Positions 29,641 through 37,840 of a stretch of 46,224 bases of DNA are shown one piece after another (position 1 is the first letter of the stretch; each line of letters opens with the position of its first letter). The DNA comes from Gemmatimonadaceae bacterium (GTDB lineage: Bacteria; Gemmatimonadota; Gemmatimonadetes; Gemmatimonadales; Gemmatimonadaceae). Under the pieces are notes generated by a model, which saw nothing but the letters and a program-made list of their open reading frames with translations, was not told the origin of the DNA and ran no database searches. Location of the stretch: positions 1-46,224 of the forward strand of contig JANWIF010000048.1 in assembly GCA_025450035.1 (NCBI GenBank). Direction: 5' to 3'. The translations under genes were made by a program, and so were the position numbers.

Positions 29641-29646
29641 CGAGTG

Positions 29647-31275
29647 ATGATGCGCTTTGGCGCGAGCGCGTCAACCAGCCGCACGCTCGTCTTGATGCTG
29701 TTGGCCGGCGTGCTGGCCGGCGTGCTGGCCGGTTGCGCCGCGGCATCGGCGTCGTCCGGCACCGTGGTCTATGCTTCGGGCGCCGATCTCGAATCGGGCA
29801 ATCCGCTGGTCACGATTCATCCGCTGGCGCAGCAGGTGCAGCGCTACATGCTGTTTGTTACGCTGGCGCGCTACGATGAGGCGTTGCGGCCCGAGCCGTA
29901 CTTTGCGCGGGCGTGGCAGTGGTCTCCCGACCGGCGGCGGCTCACGTTCGCGCTGCTGCGCGGCCTTGCCTGGCAGGACGGCCGGCCGACCACATCGCAC
30001 GATGTGGCGTTCACGCTCGACGCCGCCCGCGATCCGCGCACCGGATATCCGCGCTATGCCGACCTCGCCGGCATCACGTCCATCCAGACGCCTAACGACA
30101 CGGCGGTCGAGATCGATTTTTACACCTCCCAGCCCGCGTTCCCGCTGGTGTTGTGTGAATTGCCCATCGTTCCCGCGCATCTCCTGGAGGGCGTCGACCG
30201 CGCGGACATGCGGCGGGCACCGTTCGACACGGATCCGGTGGGGAACGGGCCGTTCCGGTTCGTCGAGCGGCGTCCGGGTGAGCGGTGGGTGTTCGCGCGC
30301 AACGATGACTTCCCCGCGGCCCTCGGCGGACCGCCGCACGTTCGGCGGTTCGTGATCGCCGTCGTCGATGAAGCGTCCACCAAGTTCGCGGGGTTGGTGA
30401 GTGGGGAGTTGGACGTTGCCGGCATTGCGCCGTCCATGAGCGCGCTCGCGGCACGCGACCCGTCCTTGCGCGTGATCAGTTATCCGGTGCTGATGTCGTA
30501 CGGCATGGTGTTCAACGTGGCGCGCGCGCCGTTCGACGACGCGCGGGTGCGTCGCGCGGTCGGCTTGGCCATCGACCGGCGACGCATTGTTACGGCGGCG
30601 CTCGATGGATTTGGCACGCCGGCATGGGGTCCGATCCCGGCGACACATCCATATGCTCTGCCCGCGTTCGACAGCGCGGCGCAGGATACGGTTCGCGCCG
30701 ATGCGTTGCTCGACGGCGCCGGGTGGCGACGCGGGCCGGCCGGGCGGCGCGCGAAGAATGGCGTCCCGTTAGGCATGGGACTGCTCACGGTGGGGAGCGG
30801 GGACAATGCCGTGGAGCAATTGCTGCAGGCGGATCTCGGGGCGATCGGTGTGCGCGTGTCGATCCAGCAGCGCGACCTGGCGTCGTTCCTCGCCCAGGCG
30901 CGGGCGCGCCCGGCGCGCTTCGATGCCCTGTTCACGGGCATTCCCGGCGACCTCTCGTTAGCGTATCTCTCGGCGATGTACGATTCGCATCAGGCTGGGG
31001 GAGCGCTGGACTACGGAGGTTATCACACGCCGCACCTCGACAGTTTGCTGGCGGCCGCGCGGACCGCGCCCGGCGGAGATCGAGCGCGCGATGCGTGGGC
31101 GGCGGTGCAGCGCGATCTGGCGGCACAGGCGCCGGCGGTCTGGGTGTACGATGCGCGCGGCGTGCAGGGGGTGTCGCGCCGGCTGCGCGGCGTGCAGAGG
31201 GATCTGCGCGGCGAGCTCGTCCCTGTGCACGACTGGACCATTGGAGATTCCACGACGGCGGCCGGCCGGCGATGA
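29647..31275 (+). CDS. Solute-binding lipoprotein of a Dpp/Opp-type ABC transporter
   Basis: A 542-residue SBP_bac_5-family protein. The signal peptide ends in a lipobox L27-A-G-C30, so the mature protein is lipid-anchored. The family pattern follows: LARYDEALRPEPYFARAW, SPDRRRLTFALLRGLAWQDGRP (broken here), GNGPFRFVERRPGE, the PFDDARVRRAVGLAIDR block and a C-terminal lobe with DALFTG. Ligands of this family include peptides, oligosaccharides and small organics; none can be assigned. Start choice lies among GTG 29644, ATG 29647 and ATG 29650. It is divergent from its presumed permeases and overlaps the downstream lyase start by four bases (ATGA). Confidence 0.9.
   Translation: MMRFGASASTSRTLVLMLLAGVLAGVLAGCAAASASSGTVVYASGADLESGNPLVTIHPLAQQVQRYMLFVTLARYDEALRPEPYFARAWQWSPDRRRLTFALLRGLAWQDGRPTTSHDVAFTLDAARDPRTGYPRYADLAGITSIQTPNDTAVEIDFYTSQPAFPLVLCELPIVPAHLLEGVDRADMRRAPFDTDPVGNGPFRFVERRPGERWVFARNDDFPAALGGPPHVRRFVIAVVDEASTKFAGLVSGELDVAGIAPSMSALAARDPSLRVISYPVLMSYGMVFNVARAPFDDARVRRAVGLAIDRRRIVTAALDGFGTPAWGPIPATHPYALPAFDSAAQDTVRADALLDGAGWRRGPAGRRAKNGVPLGMGLLTVGSGDNAVEQLLQADLGAIGVRVSIQQRDLASFLAQARARPARFDALFTGIPGDLSLAYLSAMYDSHQAGGALDYGGYHTPHLDSLLAAARTAPGGDRARDAWAAVQRDLAAQAPAVWVYDARGVQGVSRRLRGVQRDLRGELVPVHDWTIGDSTTAAGRR
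29701..29736 (+). repeat. Three 12-bp tandem repeats in the lipoprotein signal peptide
   Basis: Units TTGGCCGGCGTG, CTGGCCGGCGTG and CTGGCCGGTTGC encode LAGV-LAGV-LAGC. Gain or loss of a unit keeps the frame and lengthens or shortens the hydrophobic core by four residues, with the final unit carrying the lipobox cysteine. Confidence 0.85.
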
Positions 31276-34028
31276 GGCTGCTGCTCTCGGGTGACGAATT
31301 GGCGGCGCGCGCCACCGTTGTGCGCGCGCCTGGCGGTGCGTTGAGCGCGTTGGCCGCGTCGTTGACGGCCGATCTCAACGCCGCGCTCGCCCACGACCTC
31401 GTCATTCCGGCGCAGAAGGCGCTGTTGTCGCGCGACGGCGGCCGCTGCCCGCGACACGGCGTGGCGTTGGCCTTCGACCCGTTTGAGCCTCGCCAACACC
31501 GGTGCCCGATCGATGGTGAGATGTGGCGCGGCGACCGGCACGATCGCTGGTGGGTGATGTGGTATCAACTGTGGCTGAGCGAGCGCGTCGTGCATGGCGC
31601 CACGCTCGCCGCGTTGGGCGTCGCCCCCGCGGCGGCGGGCTTCGTTAGGCGAATGCTCGATGGGTACGCGGACCACTACCTCGAGTATCCCAACCGCGAC
31701 AACGTTCTGGGTCCGTCGCGTCCGTTCTTCTCGACGTACCTGGAGTCGATCTGGCTGCTGCAACTGTGCGTGGCCATGGATGTGCTTGATACGGCCGGAC
31801 TGGCGGGCGACACGGGGGCACGAGTGCGCGACCGGGTGCTCGAACCGAGTATGGCGCTTATCGCATCGTACGACGAGGGCGGGTCCAACAGACAGGCGTG
31901 GAACAATGCCGCGTTGATTGCGGCGGGCGCGTTGCTCGACGAGTCACGCGTCGTGCAGCGGGCAATCGCGAGTCCGTCGGGAGTTATCGCGCTCCTCTCC
32001 TCCGGTTTGCTGGCCGATGGGACCTGGTACGAGGGAGAGAACTATCACTTCTTCGCGCATCGCGGACTCTGGTACGGCGTGACGATGATGGAGCGAATGG
32101 GCGTGCCGGTCCCCGCGCCGCTCCGCGAGCGATTCGACGAGGCGTTCGCGACGCCGCTGCTCACCGCGTTGCCCGATTTCACCTTTCCCGCGCGGCGCGA
32201 TTCGCAGTATGGCGTGTCGCTGCGCCAGTGGCGGTTTGCGGAATCGTGTGAACTTGGTCTGGCGCGGCGAGAGGACCCGCGCCTCGCCGGCGCGTTATGG
32301 ACGCTATACGAGAGCGGCGATTCGCCGCGCGGTGACACCGGGCGGTGGCGGTCGACTGCGGAGGCGGAGCGCAACGAGCCGGCAACAGCGCTGGATCGCA
32401 CCGATCTCGGGTGGCGATCGCTGTTGTTCGCGCGAGCCGAACTTCCCGTGCTGGCTCCGTTTCCGCTGAAGTCCGTGCTGCTCTCGGGTCAGGGCCTGGG
32501 GGTGCTTCGTCGCAATGCGGGACGCGCGTATCTGGCCCTCGACTATGGGCACTCGGGTGGCGGGCACGGGCATCCAGACCGCCTCAACGTGCTGCTCAGC
32601 GTCGGCGACGAGCGATGGCTCGACGACCCGGGCACGGGTTCGTACGTGGACGCGTCGCTGCACTGGTATCGGAGCACGTTGGCGCACAACGCGCCGCTGG
32701 TGAACGGGCGCTCCCAGTGCCTAACCGACGGCATGCTGCGCGCCTACGATGAACGTGACGGGGTGGGGTGGGTGGATGCCCACGTGCCTACCGGTGGTAT
32801 CGCGCCGGGCGTGCGGGTCTCACGCTCAGTGGTGGCGATGCCCAACTACGCCCTGGACCGGGTCGAGTGGGCGAGTGACGATGCAGCGTCGTTCGCGCTA
32901 CCGTTGCACATTGACGGGGAATTAGAGGCGGGCCTGATATTCGCGTCCGCGGTGCTGGAGGGCGGTGAGGCGCTGGACGACGGCTTCGTCTTCGTGCACG
33001 ACACCGCGGTGACGGTCGTTCCGGCGGCTACGCAGGTCGTGATGCATCGGGGCGAGCGCGCCGTCGCCTGGATCAGCGCGTCGACCGACGTGGAACTGTG
33101 GCGCATAGTGGGCCCGGGCGCCCCCGGCAGTGGGGAGCATCGCTTTCATCTCCTGCGCGCACGTGGTACCGGCGGGCGCATGACGATCGTGTGGAGCTGG
33201 GCGGCGCCGATCGCGCGCGTGGTCGCGGCCGGCGAGGCGACCGCGATCGAGTTCACCGACGGCGCAACCCATACGCATCGAGCCGTCGACGGCACCTGGC
33301 ACGTGGACTTGCAGACGCACGGAGCGCGCAGCAGCGTGGATCTCGACGGACGGCGGCGGCACGAGGGCGAGCCGGATACTCCGCGCCTAACGCTGCCCGA
33401 CGTCGCGGGCGAACCGGATCGCATTCCACAGGCGCCCGAGCCGCCGCTCACCGTCGCGCTCGGTCGCGACGCCTATCGGACGTCCGAAGCCTCGTGGGAG
33501 GAGGCGGGCTGTCCCCGAGCGACCGTGTCGCTGCGCGCGGACGATGCCGATCTCGTGGTGGACGTCGACGTGCGCAAGTCGCCCGTCGTCTTTCGTGCGC
33601 CCGCCGCGCCCGACCCCGAACTCGATAACGACGATCCGGACATTCACAGCGATGGTGTCCAGTTATATCTGCATCCCGAGGGATGGAGCGAACCGATGGG
33701 GCGGCTCGCCGTTCCGGTGCCTGGCGGCGAACAGGTGCGGGCGCACCGCGTGGGCGGTTCGCGACGCGGCGTGCCGGTCGAGGCGACCTGGCACACCACC
33801 GCCACGGGCTACGCAATGCGATTCCGGGTACGGCTCGCCGCGCTGCGCGAGGGCGGCAGGCCCTCCCATGCGTTAGGCGTTCAGGTGGTGGTGAACGACA
33901 TGTCCGCCGAACGCACCCGGCGGCGGGGACAGCTGGTGCTGTCCGGCGGGGCGGGGGAGCGCGTGTATCTCCGCGGCGATCGGGAATCGCCGGCGCACTA
34001 TCGACGGATGGTTCTTCCGCGTGGTTGA
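31272..34028 (+). CDS. Heparinase II/III-family polysaccharide lyase with C-terminal CBM9-like domain
   Basis: A 918-residue protein. An alpha/alpha-toroid N-terminal half (about 60-390) contains NRQAWNNAA and YEGENYHFFAHRGL, which carry the asparagine, tyrosine and histidine expected in heparinase II/III and alginate-lyase-like enzymes. The beta-sandwich domain (about 395-640) has the signature YGHSGGGHGHPDRLN. Residues of about 725-918 look like a family 9 carbohydrate-binding module (DNDDPDIHSDGVQLYL). These lyases cleave uronic-acid-containing polysaccharides by beta-elimination. No signal peptide is seen, so it may act on imported oligosaccharides. The ATG overlaps the binding-protein stop (ATGA). 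Substrate unknown. Confidence 0.86.
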   Translation: MRLLLSGDELAARATVVRAPGGALSALAASLTADLNAALAHDLVIPAQKALLSRDGGRCPRHGVALAFDPFEPRQHRCPIDGEMWRGDRHDRWWVMWYQLWLSERVVHGATLAALGVAPAAAGFVRRMLDGYADHYLEYPNRDNVLGPSRPFFSTYLESIWLLQLCVAMDVLDTAGLAGDTGARVRDRVLEPSMALIASYDEGGSNRQAWNNAALIAAGALLDESRVVQRAIASPSGVIALLSSGLLADGTWYEGENYHFFAHRGLWYGVTMMERMGVPVPAPLRERFDEAFATPLLTALPDFTFPARRDSQYGVSLRQWRFAESCELGLARREDPRLAGALWTLYESGDSPRGDTGRWRSTAEAERNEPATALDRTDLGWRSLLFARAELPVLAPFPLKSVLLSGQGLGVLRRNAGRAYLALDYGHSGGGHGHPDRLNVLLSVGDERWLDDPGTGSYVDASLHWYRSTLAHNAPLVNGRSQCLTDGMLRAYDERDGVGWVDAHVPTGGIAPGVRVSRSVVAMPNYALDRVEWASDDAASFALPLHIDGELEAGLIFASAVLEGGEALDDGFVFVHDTAVTVVPAATQVVMHRGERAVAWISASTDVELWRIVGPGAPGSGEHRFHLLRARGTGGRMTIVWSWAAPIARVVAAGEATAIEFTDGATHTHRAVDGTWHVDLQTHGARSSVDLDGRRRHEGEPDTPRLTLPDVAGEPDRIPQAPEPPLTVALGRDAYRTSEASWEEAGCPRATVSLRADDADLVVDVDVRKSPVVFRAPAAPDPELDNDDPDIHSDGVQLYLHPEGWSEPMGRLAVPVPGGEQVRAHRVGGSRRGVPVEATWHTTATGYAMRFRVRLAALREGGRPSHALGVQVVVNDMSAERTRRRGQLVLSGGAGERVYLRGDRESPAHYRRMVLPRG

Positions 34029-34770
34029 CGACCCGCTGTCGCGCGTACGCGTGGTGCTTTACGAGCCGCAGGATCCGGTGAACATTGCGGCCACCGTGCG
34101 GGCGATGAAAAACATGGGTGTCGATGCGTTGCGGCTCGTGCGTCCCGCGGCGTACGACGCGTCGCGTGTGCAACGCGTGGCGCACGGCACGCGCGAGCTC
34201 GTGGCCCGCATCATCCATTGCGAACGGCTCGACGAAGCGATTGCCGATTGCGCGCTGGTCGCCGGGTTCACGGCGCGCCGGAGGAGCGCCAAATGGCGTG
34301 TGGTGACGCCCCGCGAGTTGGCACCTGAGGTGCTGTCGATCGGAGCGGAATCGCCGGTGGCGCTGCTGTTCGGGCGCGAGGACAAGGGGCTGCCCAACGA
34401 CGCGCTGGATCGCGCGAACGTGGTGGTGACCATTCCGACCACGGAGCACGCGTCACTCAACCTCGCGCACGCCGTCACGATCGCCTTGTACGAGTTGCAC
34501 GTTGCCGCGCCGGATGTGACGCGCGTCCTTGCGCCGCCGCGCAAGGACGCGCCTCCCGCGCTGGCCAAGCAGTATGAGCGACTGTTCACGGATGTGGAGC
34601 GGGCGCTGGCGAGTCTCGAGTTCTTTCGCTCGCGCAACGCCGAGCTCATCATGCGCACCGTGCGCTCGTTGTCGTATCGCGCGGCGCCCGACGCGCGCGA
34701 GATCGAGTTGCTGCGCGGGATGGTGATCGAAGCGCGGCGCGCGCTCGAACGGGGGACATCAAACCCTTGA
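34021..34770 (+). CDS. trmJ: TrmJ-like SPOUT RNA 2'-O-methyltransferase
   Basis: A 249-residue SpoU/TrmH-family enzyme with S-adenosylmethionine knot motifs: N-terminal PVNIAATVRAMKNMG, GREDKGLPNDAL and EHASLNLAHAVTIALYEL. The order and the C-terminal RNAELIMRTVRSL helix match TrmJ, which methylates the 2'-OH of tRNA position 32, more than TrmL or TrmH. The GTG start at 34021 overlaps the lyase stop by eight bases. Its place inside a carbohydrate operon is unexpected and may be accidental. The exact RNA target is inferred only. Confidence 0.87.
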   Translation: MVDDPLSRVRVVLYEPQDPVNIAATVRAMKNMGVDALRLVRPAAYDASRVQRVAHGTRELVARIIHCERLDEAIADCALVAGFTARRRSAKWRVVTPRELAPEVLSIGAESPVALLFGREDKGLPNDALDRANVVVTIPTTEHASLNLAHAVTIALYELHVAAPDVTRVLAPPRKDAPPALAKQYERLFTDVERALASLEFFRSRNAELIMRTVRSLSYRAAPDAREIELLRGMVIEARRALERGTSNP

Positions 34771-34803
34771 CGCCCGGGGCGGACACCGACTGATTCTGTA
34801 ACC

Positions 34804-36060
34804 ATGTCCGTGTCGTCTCCCTCGTCTCCCTCGTCTCCCTCGTCTCCCTCGTCGCCGACCGTCGAACCCGAGTGGCGTGCTCGCGCGGCCGCGGTGATTC
34901 CCGGCGGCGCGTCGACCGGGAGCAAGCGTCCCGACGCGCTCGTGGGCCCGGACTGGGCGGGCGGACCGACGCACTACGTCAGTGCGTCCGGGTGTCGCGT
35001 GGTCACGGCCGACGGCAGACAGATCATCGACTGCACGATGGGGTTGGGCTCCGTGGCGCTGGGCTACGCGGACGACGCTGTGACGGAGGCAGTAGTGCAC
35101 GCCGCTGCCCGCGGAAACGTGGCCGGCCTTTCGCACGTGCTCGAAGTGGAAGTCGCGGAGCGGCTGTGTGAGATCATTCCGTGCGCCGAGCAGGTGCGCT
35201 TTCTGAAGAGCGGGGCGGAAGGGGTGGCTGCGGCGGTGCGCATCGCACGCGCGTCCACCGGCCGCTCGCTGGTACTGGGCGCCGGGTATTTCGGCTGGCT
35301 GGATTGGTGGAGCGAGGCGCCGGGAGTGCCGGCCGGCGCGCGCGCGGACTTTCGCGCCATCCCGTTCGATGATGCCGGCGCGCTCGCCGACGCGGCCCGC
35401 GCGGCAGGAGACCGATTGGCGGCCATCGTGATCGAGCCGGTGGTCGAGTGCGCGGCATCCACCGAGTGGCTCGCCGCCGCGCGCCGCTGGTGCGATACGT
35501 TAGGCGCGGTGCTCATCTTCGACGAAATGAAGACGGGGTTTCGTGTTCGCACGGGTGGCTTTCAGCAATACGTGCCCGTTGTTCCCGACCTCGCCGTGTT
35601 CGGCAAGGCGCTGGCCAACGGGTACCCGTTGAGCGCCGTCACGGGCGTGGAGCGCGTGATGCGGGCCGCACGCACCACGTGGATCTCCTCGACATTGGCG
35701 GGCGAGTCCGTTGGGCTTGCCGCGGCGCGCGCGGTGCTCGACGTGCATGCACGCGTCGACGTGTGCCAGGCGCTGTGGACCACTGGCGAGACGATGCGGC
35801 ACGCGGTGCAGCGCGCCCTCGATGCGTCAGGCTTGGGCGGAGTGCAGTTGCGCGGCATTCCCCCAATGTGGCTGATCGATTTCGGCGACGAGGAGCGGCG
35901 GTCCAGGTTCGTCGCGCTGGCGCTGGCGCGGGGCGTGTTGTTCAAGCGCGGTGCGTACAACTTCGCCGCGCTGTCGCACGATGCGGATGCGCTGGCGGGG
36001 ATCGAGCGCGCGGCGCGCGAGGCGTTTCTCGCACTGCGGGACGAAGCGCGCGATGACTGA
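34804..36060 (+). CDS. HemL-like class III aminotransferase (not the heme enzyme)
   Basis: A 418-residue PLP enzyme. Residues 25-60 (IPGGASTGSKRP) and LKSGAEGVAAAVRIAR, IFDEMKTGFR (D240) and the Schiff-base lysine K268 in FGKALANGYPLSAV are typical of glutamate-1-semialdehyde-aminomutase-like aminotransferases. The HemL-specific gating region is altered (STLAGESVGLAAA in place of GTLSGNP), and the neighbours are catabolic, so I do not call it hemL. The N terminus is a Ser-Pro repeat encoded by a minisatellite. The ATG at 34804 lies 33 bp after trmJ. It overlaps the following gene by eight bases. Substrate unknown, possibly an amino sugar or amino acid derivative. Confidence 0.87.
   Translation: MSVSSPSSPSSPSSPSSPTVEPEWRARAAAVIPGGASTGSKRPDALVGPDWAGGPTHYVSASGCRVVTADGRQIIDCTMGLGSVALGYADDAVTEAVVHAAARGNVAGLSHVLEVEVAERLCEIIPCAEQVRFLKSGAEGVAAAVRIARASTGRSLVLGAGYFGWLDWWSEAPGVPAGARADFRAIPFDDAGALADAARAAGDRLAAIVIEPVVECAASTEWLAAARRWCDTLGAVLIFDEMKTGFRVRTGGFQQYVPVVPDLAVFGKALANGYPLSAVTGVERVMRAARTTWISSTLAGESVGLAAARAVLDVHARVDVCQALWTTGETMRHAVQRALDASGLGGVQLRGIPPMWLIDFGDEERRSRFVALALARGVLFKRGAYNFAALSHDADALAGIERAAREAFLALRDEARDD
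34813..34857 (+). repeat. 9-bp minisatellite encoding Ser-Ser-Pro repeats
   Basis: Four perfect copies of TCGTCTCCC (34813-34848) and a fifth degenerate copy (TCGTCGCCG, 34849-34857) lie four codons into the aminotransferase gene. The unit length is a multiple of three, so copy-number change alters the length of an SSP tail without breaking the frame. Confidence 0.95.
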
Positions 36061-36958
36061 AACGCCCACCCGTGGACCACTGGCCGGCCGGGGGGGGGAG
36101 GGATCACCGCTGGTGGACGTGCACGCGCACTTCCTGCATGCGCGATGCGGGCGCCGTGACTGGGAAGCGCCGAACCGGGCGCGATTCCGCGCCGGCGACC
36201 GCATCGGCGTCATCGTGCACATCGCCTCGATTCTCGGCACGTGGGGCCACACGTCGCCCACCTACTTTCCGTCGCCGCGCGACGTGTCGTTAGGCAACGA
36301 CGAGATGCTGGCGCTCCAGGCACGCGAGCCGGCCCGCGTACGCAGCTACGTGACCGTGAATCCTAACGACACGACGCACGCGTTGGACGAGATCGCGCGC
36401 TGCGCGGAACGGGGCGCAGTGGGCATCAAACTCGCCGCGAGCCGGCGGGCCGATAGTCCGCTGCTCGATCCCATCGCCGCGGCCGCGGAGCGGCATCACT
36501 TCCCTGTGCTCCACCACATTTGGCAGCATCGCACCCGCGACTGGCCCGGTCAGGACATCTCCGACGGCGTGGATCTTGGGCGACTCGCGCGGCGCCATCC
36601 GCGCGTGTCGTTCATCCTGGCACATATCGGCGGGGGCGGAGACTACCGCCACACATTCGCCGCCGTCGAGGACATCGACAACGTGTATCTCGATCTGTCG
36701 GGCAGCGGCGTGGATCGCGGAATGCTCGACGACGCCCTGGCGGCGGTGGGAACGCACCGACTGGTGTGGGGAAGCGACATCACGATGGAAACCGGACTGG
36801 CGAAGCTGCGTGCGCTCGACGTGATCGATCCGGGCGCCGACGCGATTGCCGACATCCGTTGGCGCACGGCAGCGCGCATCTTTCCCGCGGGCGCGCTGCC
36901 CAACGTACCAACCGCCGGGGTTCCAGCGGATACCGGCACGGCCGTGGGCACGCCGTGA
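36053..36958 (+). CDS. Amidohydrolase family protein (Amidohydro_2, metal site intact)
   Basis: A 301-residue TIM-barrel hydrolase. The first metal motif is DVHAHF after an 18-residue leader, with a central GIKLAAS, LHHIWQH and ILAHIGGGGDY, and the late aspartate in VWGSDIT. This matches Amidohydro_2 (PF04909) enzymes, which hydrolyse or decarboxylate cyclic and acyl substrates. The ATG at 36053 is used because it overlaps the aminotransferase stop by eight bases; the longer frame lies inside that gene. A nine-G tract interrupts the leader codons. It overlaps the next gene by four bases. Substrate unknown, but the two flanking genes suggest joint action. Confidence 0.86.
   Translation: MTETPTRGPLAGRGGEGSPLVDVHAHFLHARCGRRDWEAPNRARFRAGDRIGVIVHIASILGTWGHTSPTYFPSPRDVSLGNDEMLALQAREPARVRSYVTVNPNDTTHALDEIARCAERGAVGIKLAASRRADSPLLDPIAAAAERHHFPVLHHIWQHRTRDWPGQDISDGVDLGRLARRHPRVSFILAHIGGGGDYRHTFAAVEDIDNVYLDLSGSGVDRGMLDDALAAVGTHRLVWGSDITMETGLAKLRALDVIDPGADAIADIRWRTAARIFPAGALPNVPTAGVPADTGTAVGTP
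36090..36098 (+). repeat. Nine-G tract inside the amidohydrolase leader
   Basis: Nine G residues span codons 13-16 of the amidohydrolase gene (Arg-Gly-Gly-Glu). Slippage by one base would shift the frame before the catalytic domain. A GTG at 36118 (in GTGGACGTGCAC) would be available for reinitiation. Confidence 0.9.
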
Positions 36959-37737
36959 CCACCGACGCGAACACCTTCATTGGCGGGTACCCGTTTCGCC
37001 ACGTGCCGCATCCCGATCCCGAGGCGCTGGTTCACGTGCTGGATCGCGAGGAGATTCACCGCGCGTGGGTTGGCCATCTCCCGTCGGCATTCTATCGCGA
37101 TCCGGGCGAAGGCAACGCAGTGCTGTTCGCGTCGCTCGCCCCGTGGCGCGATCGGCTGTTCGCGGTTCCGAGCGTGCGCCCCGACTGGCCACGGTGGGAA
37201 CACACGCTGCGCTCGGTCGTGGGCCGCGGCGCAGTGGCGATCCGGGCGTACCCCGCGCAGTGGGGACTCGCGCCTAACCACGCCGCGCTCGCCGAGCTCG
37301 CCAATGCGTGCGGAGAGGCGGGGCTCCCGCTCGTTCTCACCACACGGTTCGAGGACACTCGCCAGCGGCACTGGATGGACGGCGCCGCCGACCTGTCGGG
37401 GGCCACGGTGCGCGCGCTCGTCCGGGCCGGCACGCGCGCTCGTCTCGTCGTCACCGCGGCCGGTCGTGCGCTGATCGAAGAAGTGCACTGGGGGCTCACG
37501 CCCGAGGAGCGCGCGCGTGTATGGTGGGACATCTCGTGGCTCTGGGGTCCGCCGGAAGATGATTTCGCGCATCTGCTCCGCACGATCGGCGCGCGACATT
37601 TCGTGTACGGCAGCGGCTGGCCGCTGCGATTGGCGCAGACGCCGCGTGCGAATCTCGAGCTGCTCCCCGACGAGCTGCGGTCGACTCCCATCGGCGATGT
37701 GTCGTCGCTCGCGGGTGGAGATGTTGCGCGCACGTAG
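36955..37737 (+). CDS. Amidohydrolase-like protein lacking the HxH metal motif
   Basis: A 260-residue protein of the same superfamily as the preceding gene. The N-terminal strand reads DANTFIGGYPFR, where an HxH would be expected; this form is seen in a group of amidohydrolase-like proteins. Other barrel strands are recognisable: AIRAYPAQWG, LPLVLTTRFED, and FVYGSGWPLR at the position of the late aspartate. It probably binds metal poorly or not at all. The GTG start at 36955 overlaps the preceding TGA (GTGA), so the two products are likely made together and may form a heteromer. Last gene of the run; a 166 bp gap follows. Confidence 0.78.
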   Translation: MTTDANTFIGGYPFRHVPHPDPEALVHVLDREEIHRAWVGHLPSAFYRDPGEGNAVLFASLAPWRDRLFAVPSVRPDWPRWEHTLRSVVGRGAVAIRAYPAQWGLAPNHAALAELANACGEAGLPLVLTTRFEDTRQRHWMDGAADLSGATVRALVRAGTRARLVVTAAGRALIEEVHWGLTPEERARVWWDISWLWGPPEDDFAHLLRTIGARHFVYGSGWPLRLAQTPRANLELLPDELRSTPIGDVSSLAGGDVART

Positions 37738-37840
37738 CATGAAACGCATGGATTACCATACAAATGTCGGCGCCGCTCAATTCGATGAGTCGTCCCCACT
37801 TGCGCGACATTGAGACTGCAAGCAAATTCCCGCGCGTTCT

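Noticed and set aside
34759-34925. Repetitive minus-strand frame with Gly-Asp-Glu repeats
   Set aside because: It is only the complement of the Ser-Pro minisatellite in the aminotransferase gene.
34804-36060. Calling the second aminotransferase hemL
   Set aside because: The gating-loop region differs from the heme enzyme, and the neighbours are catabolic; no other heme-pathway gene is present.
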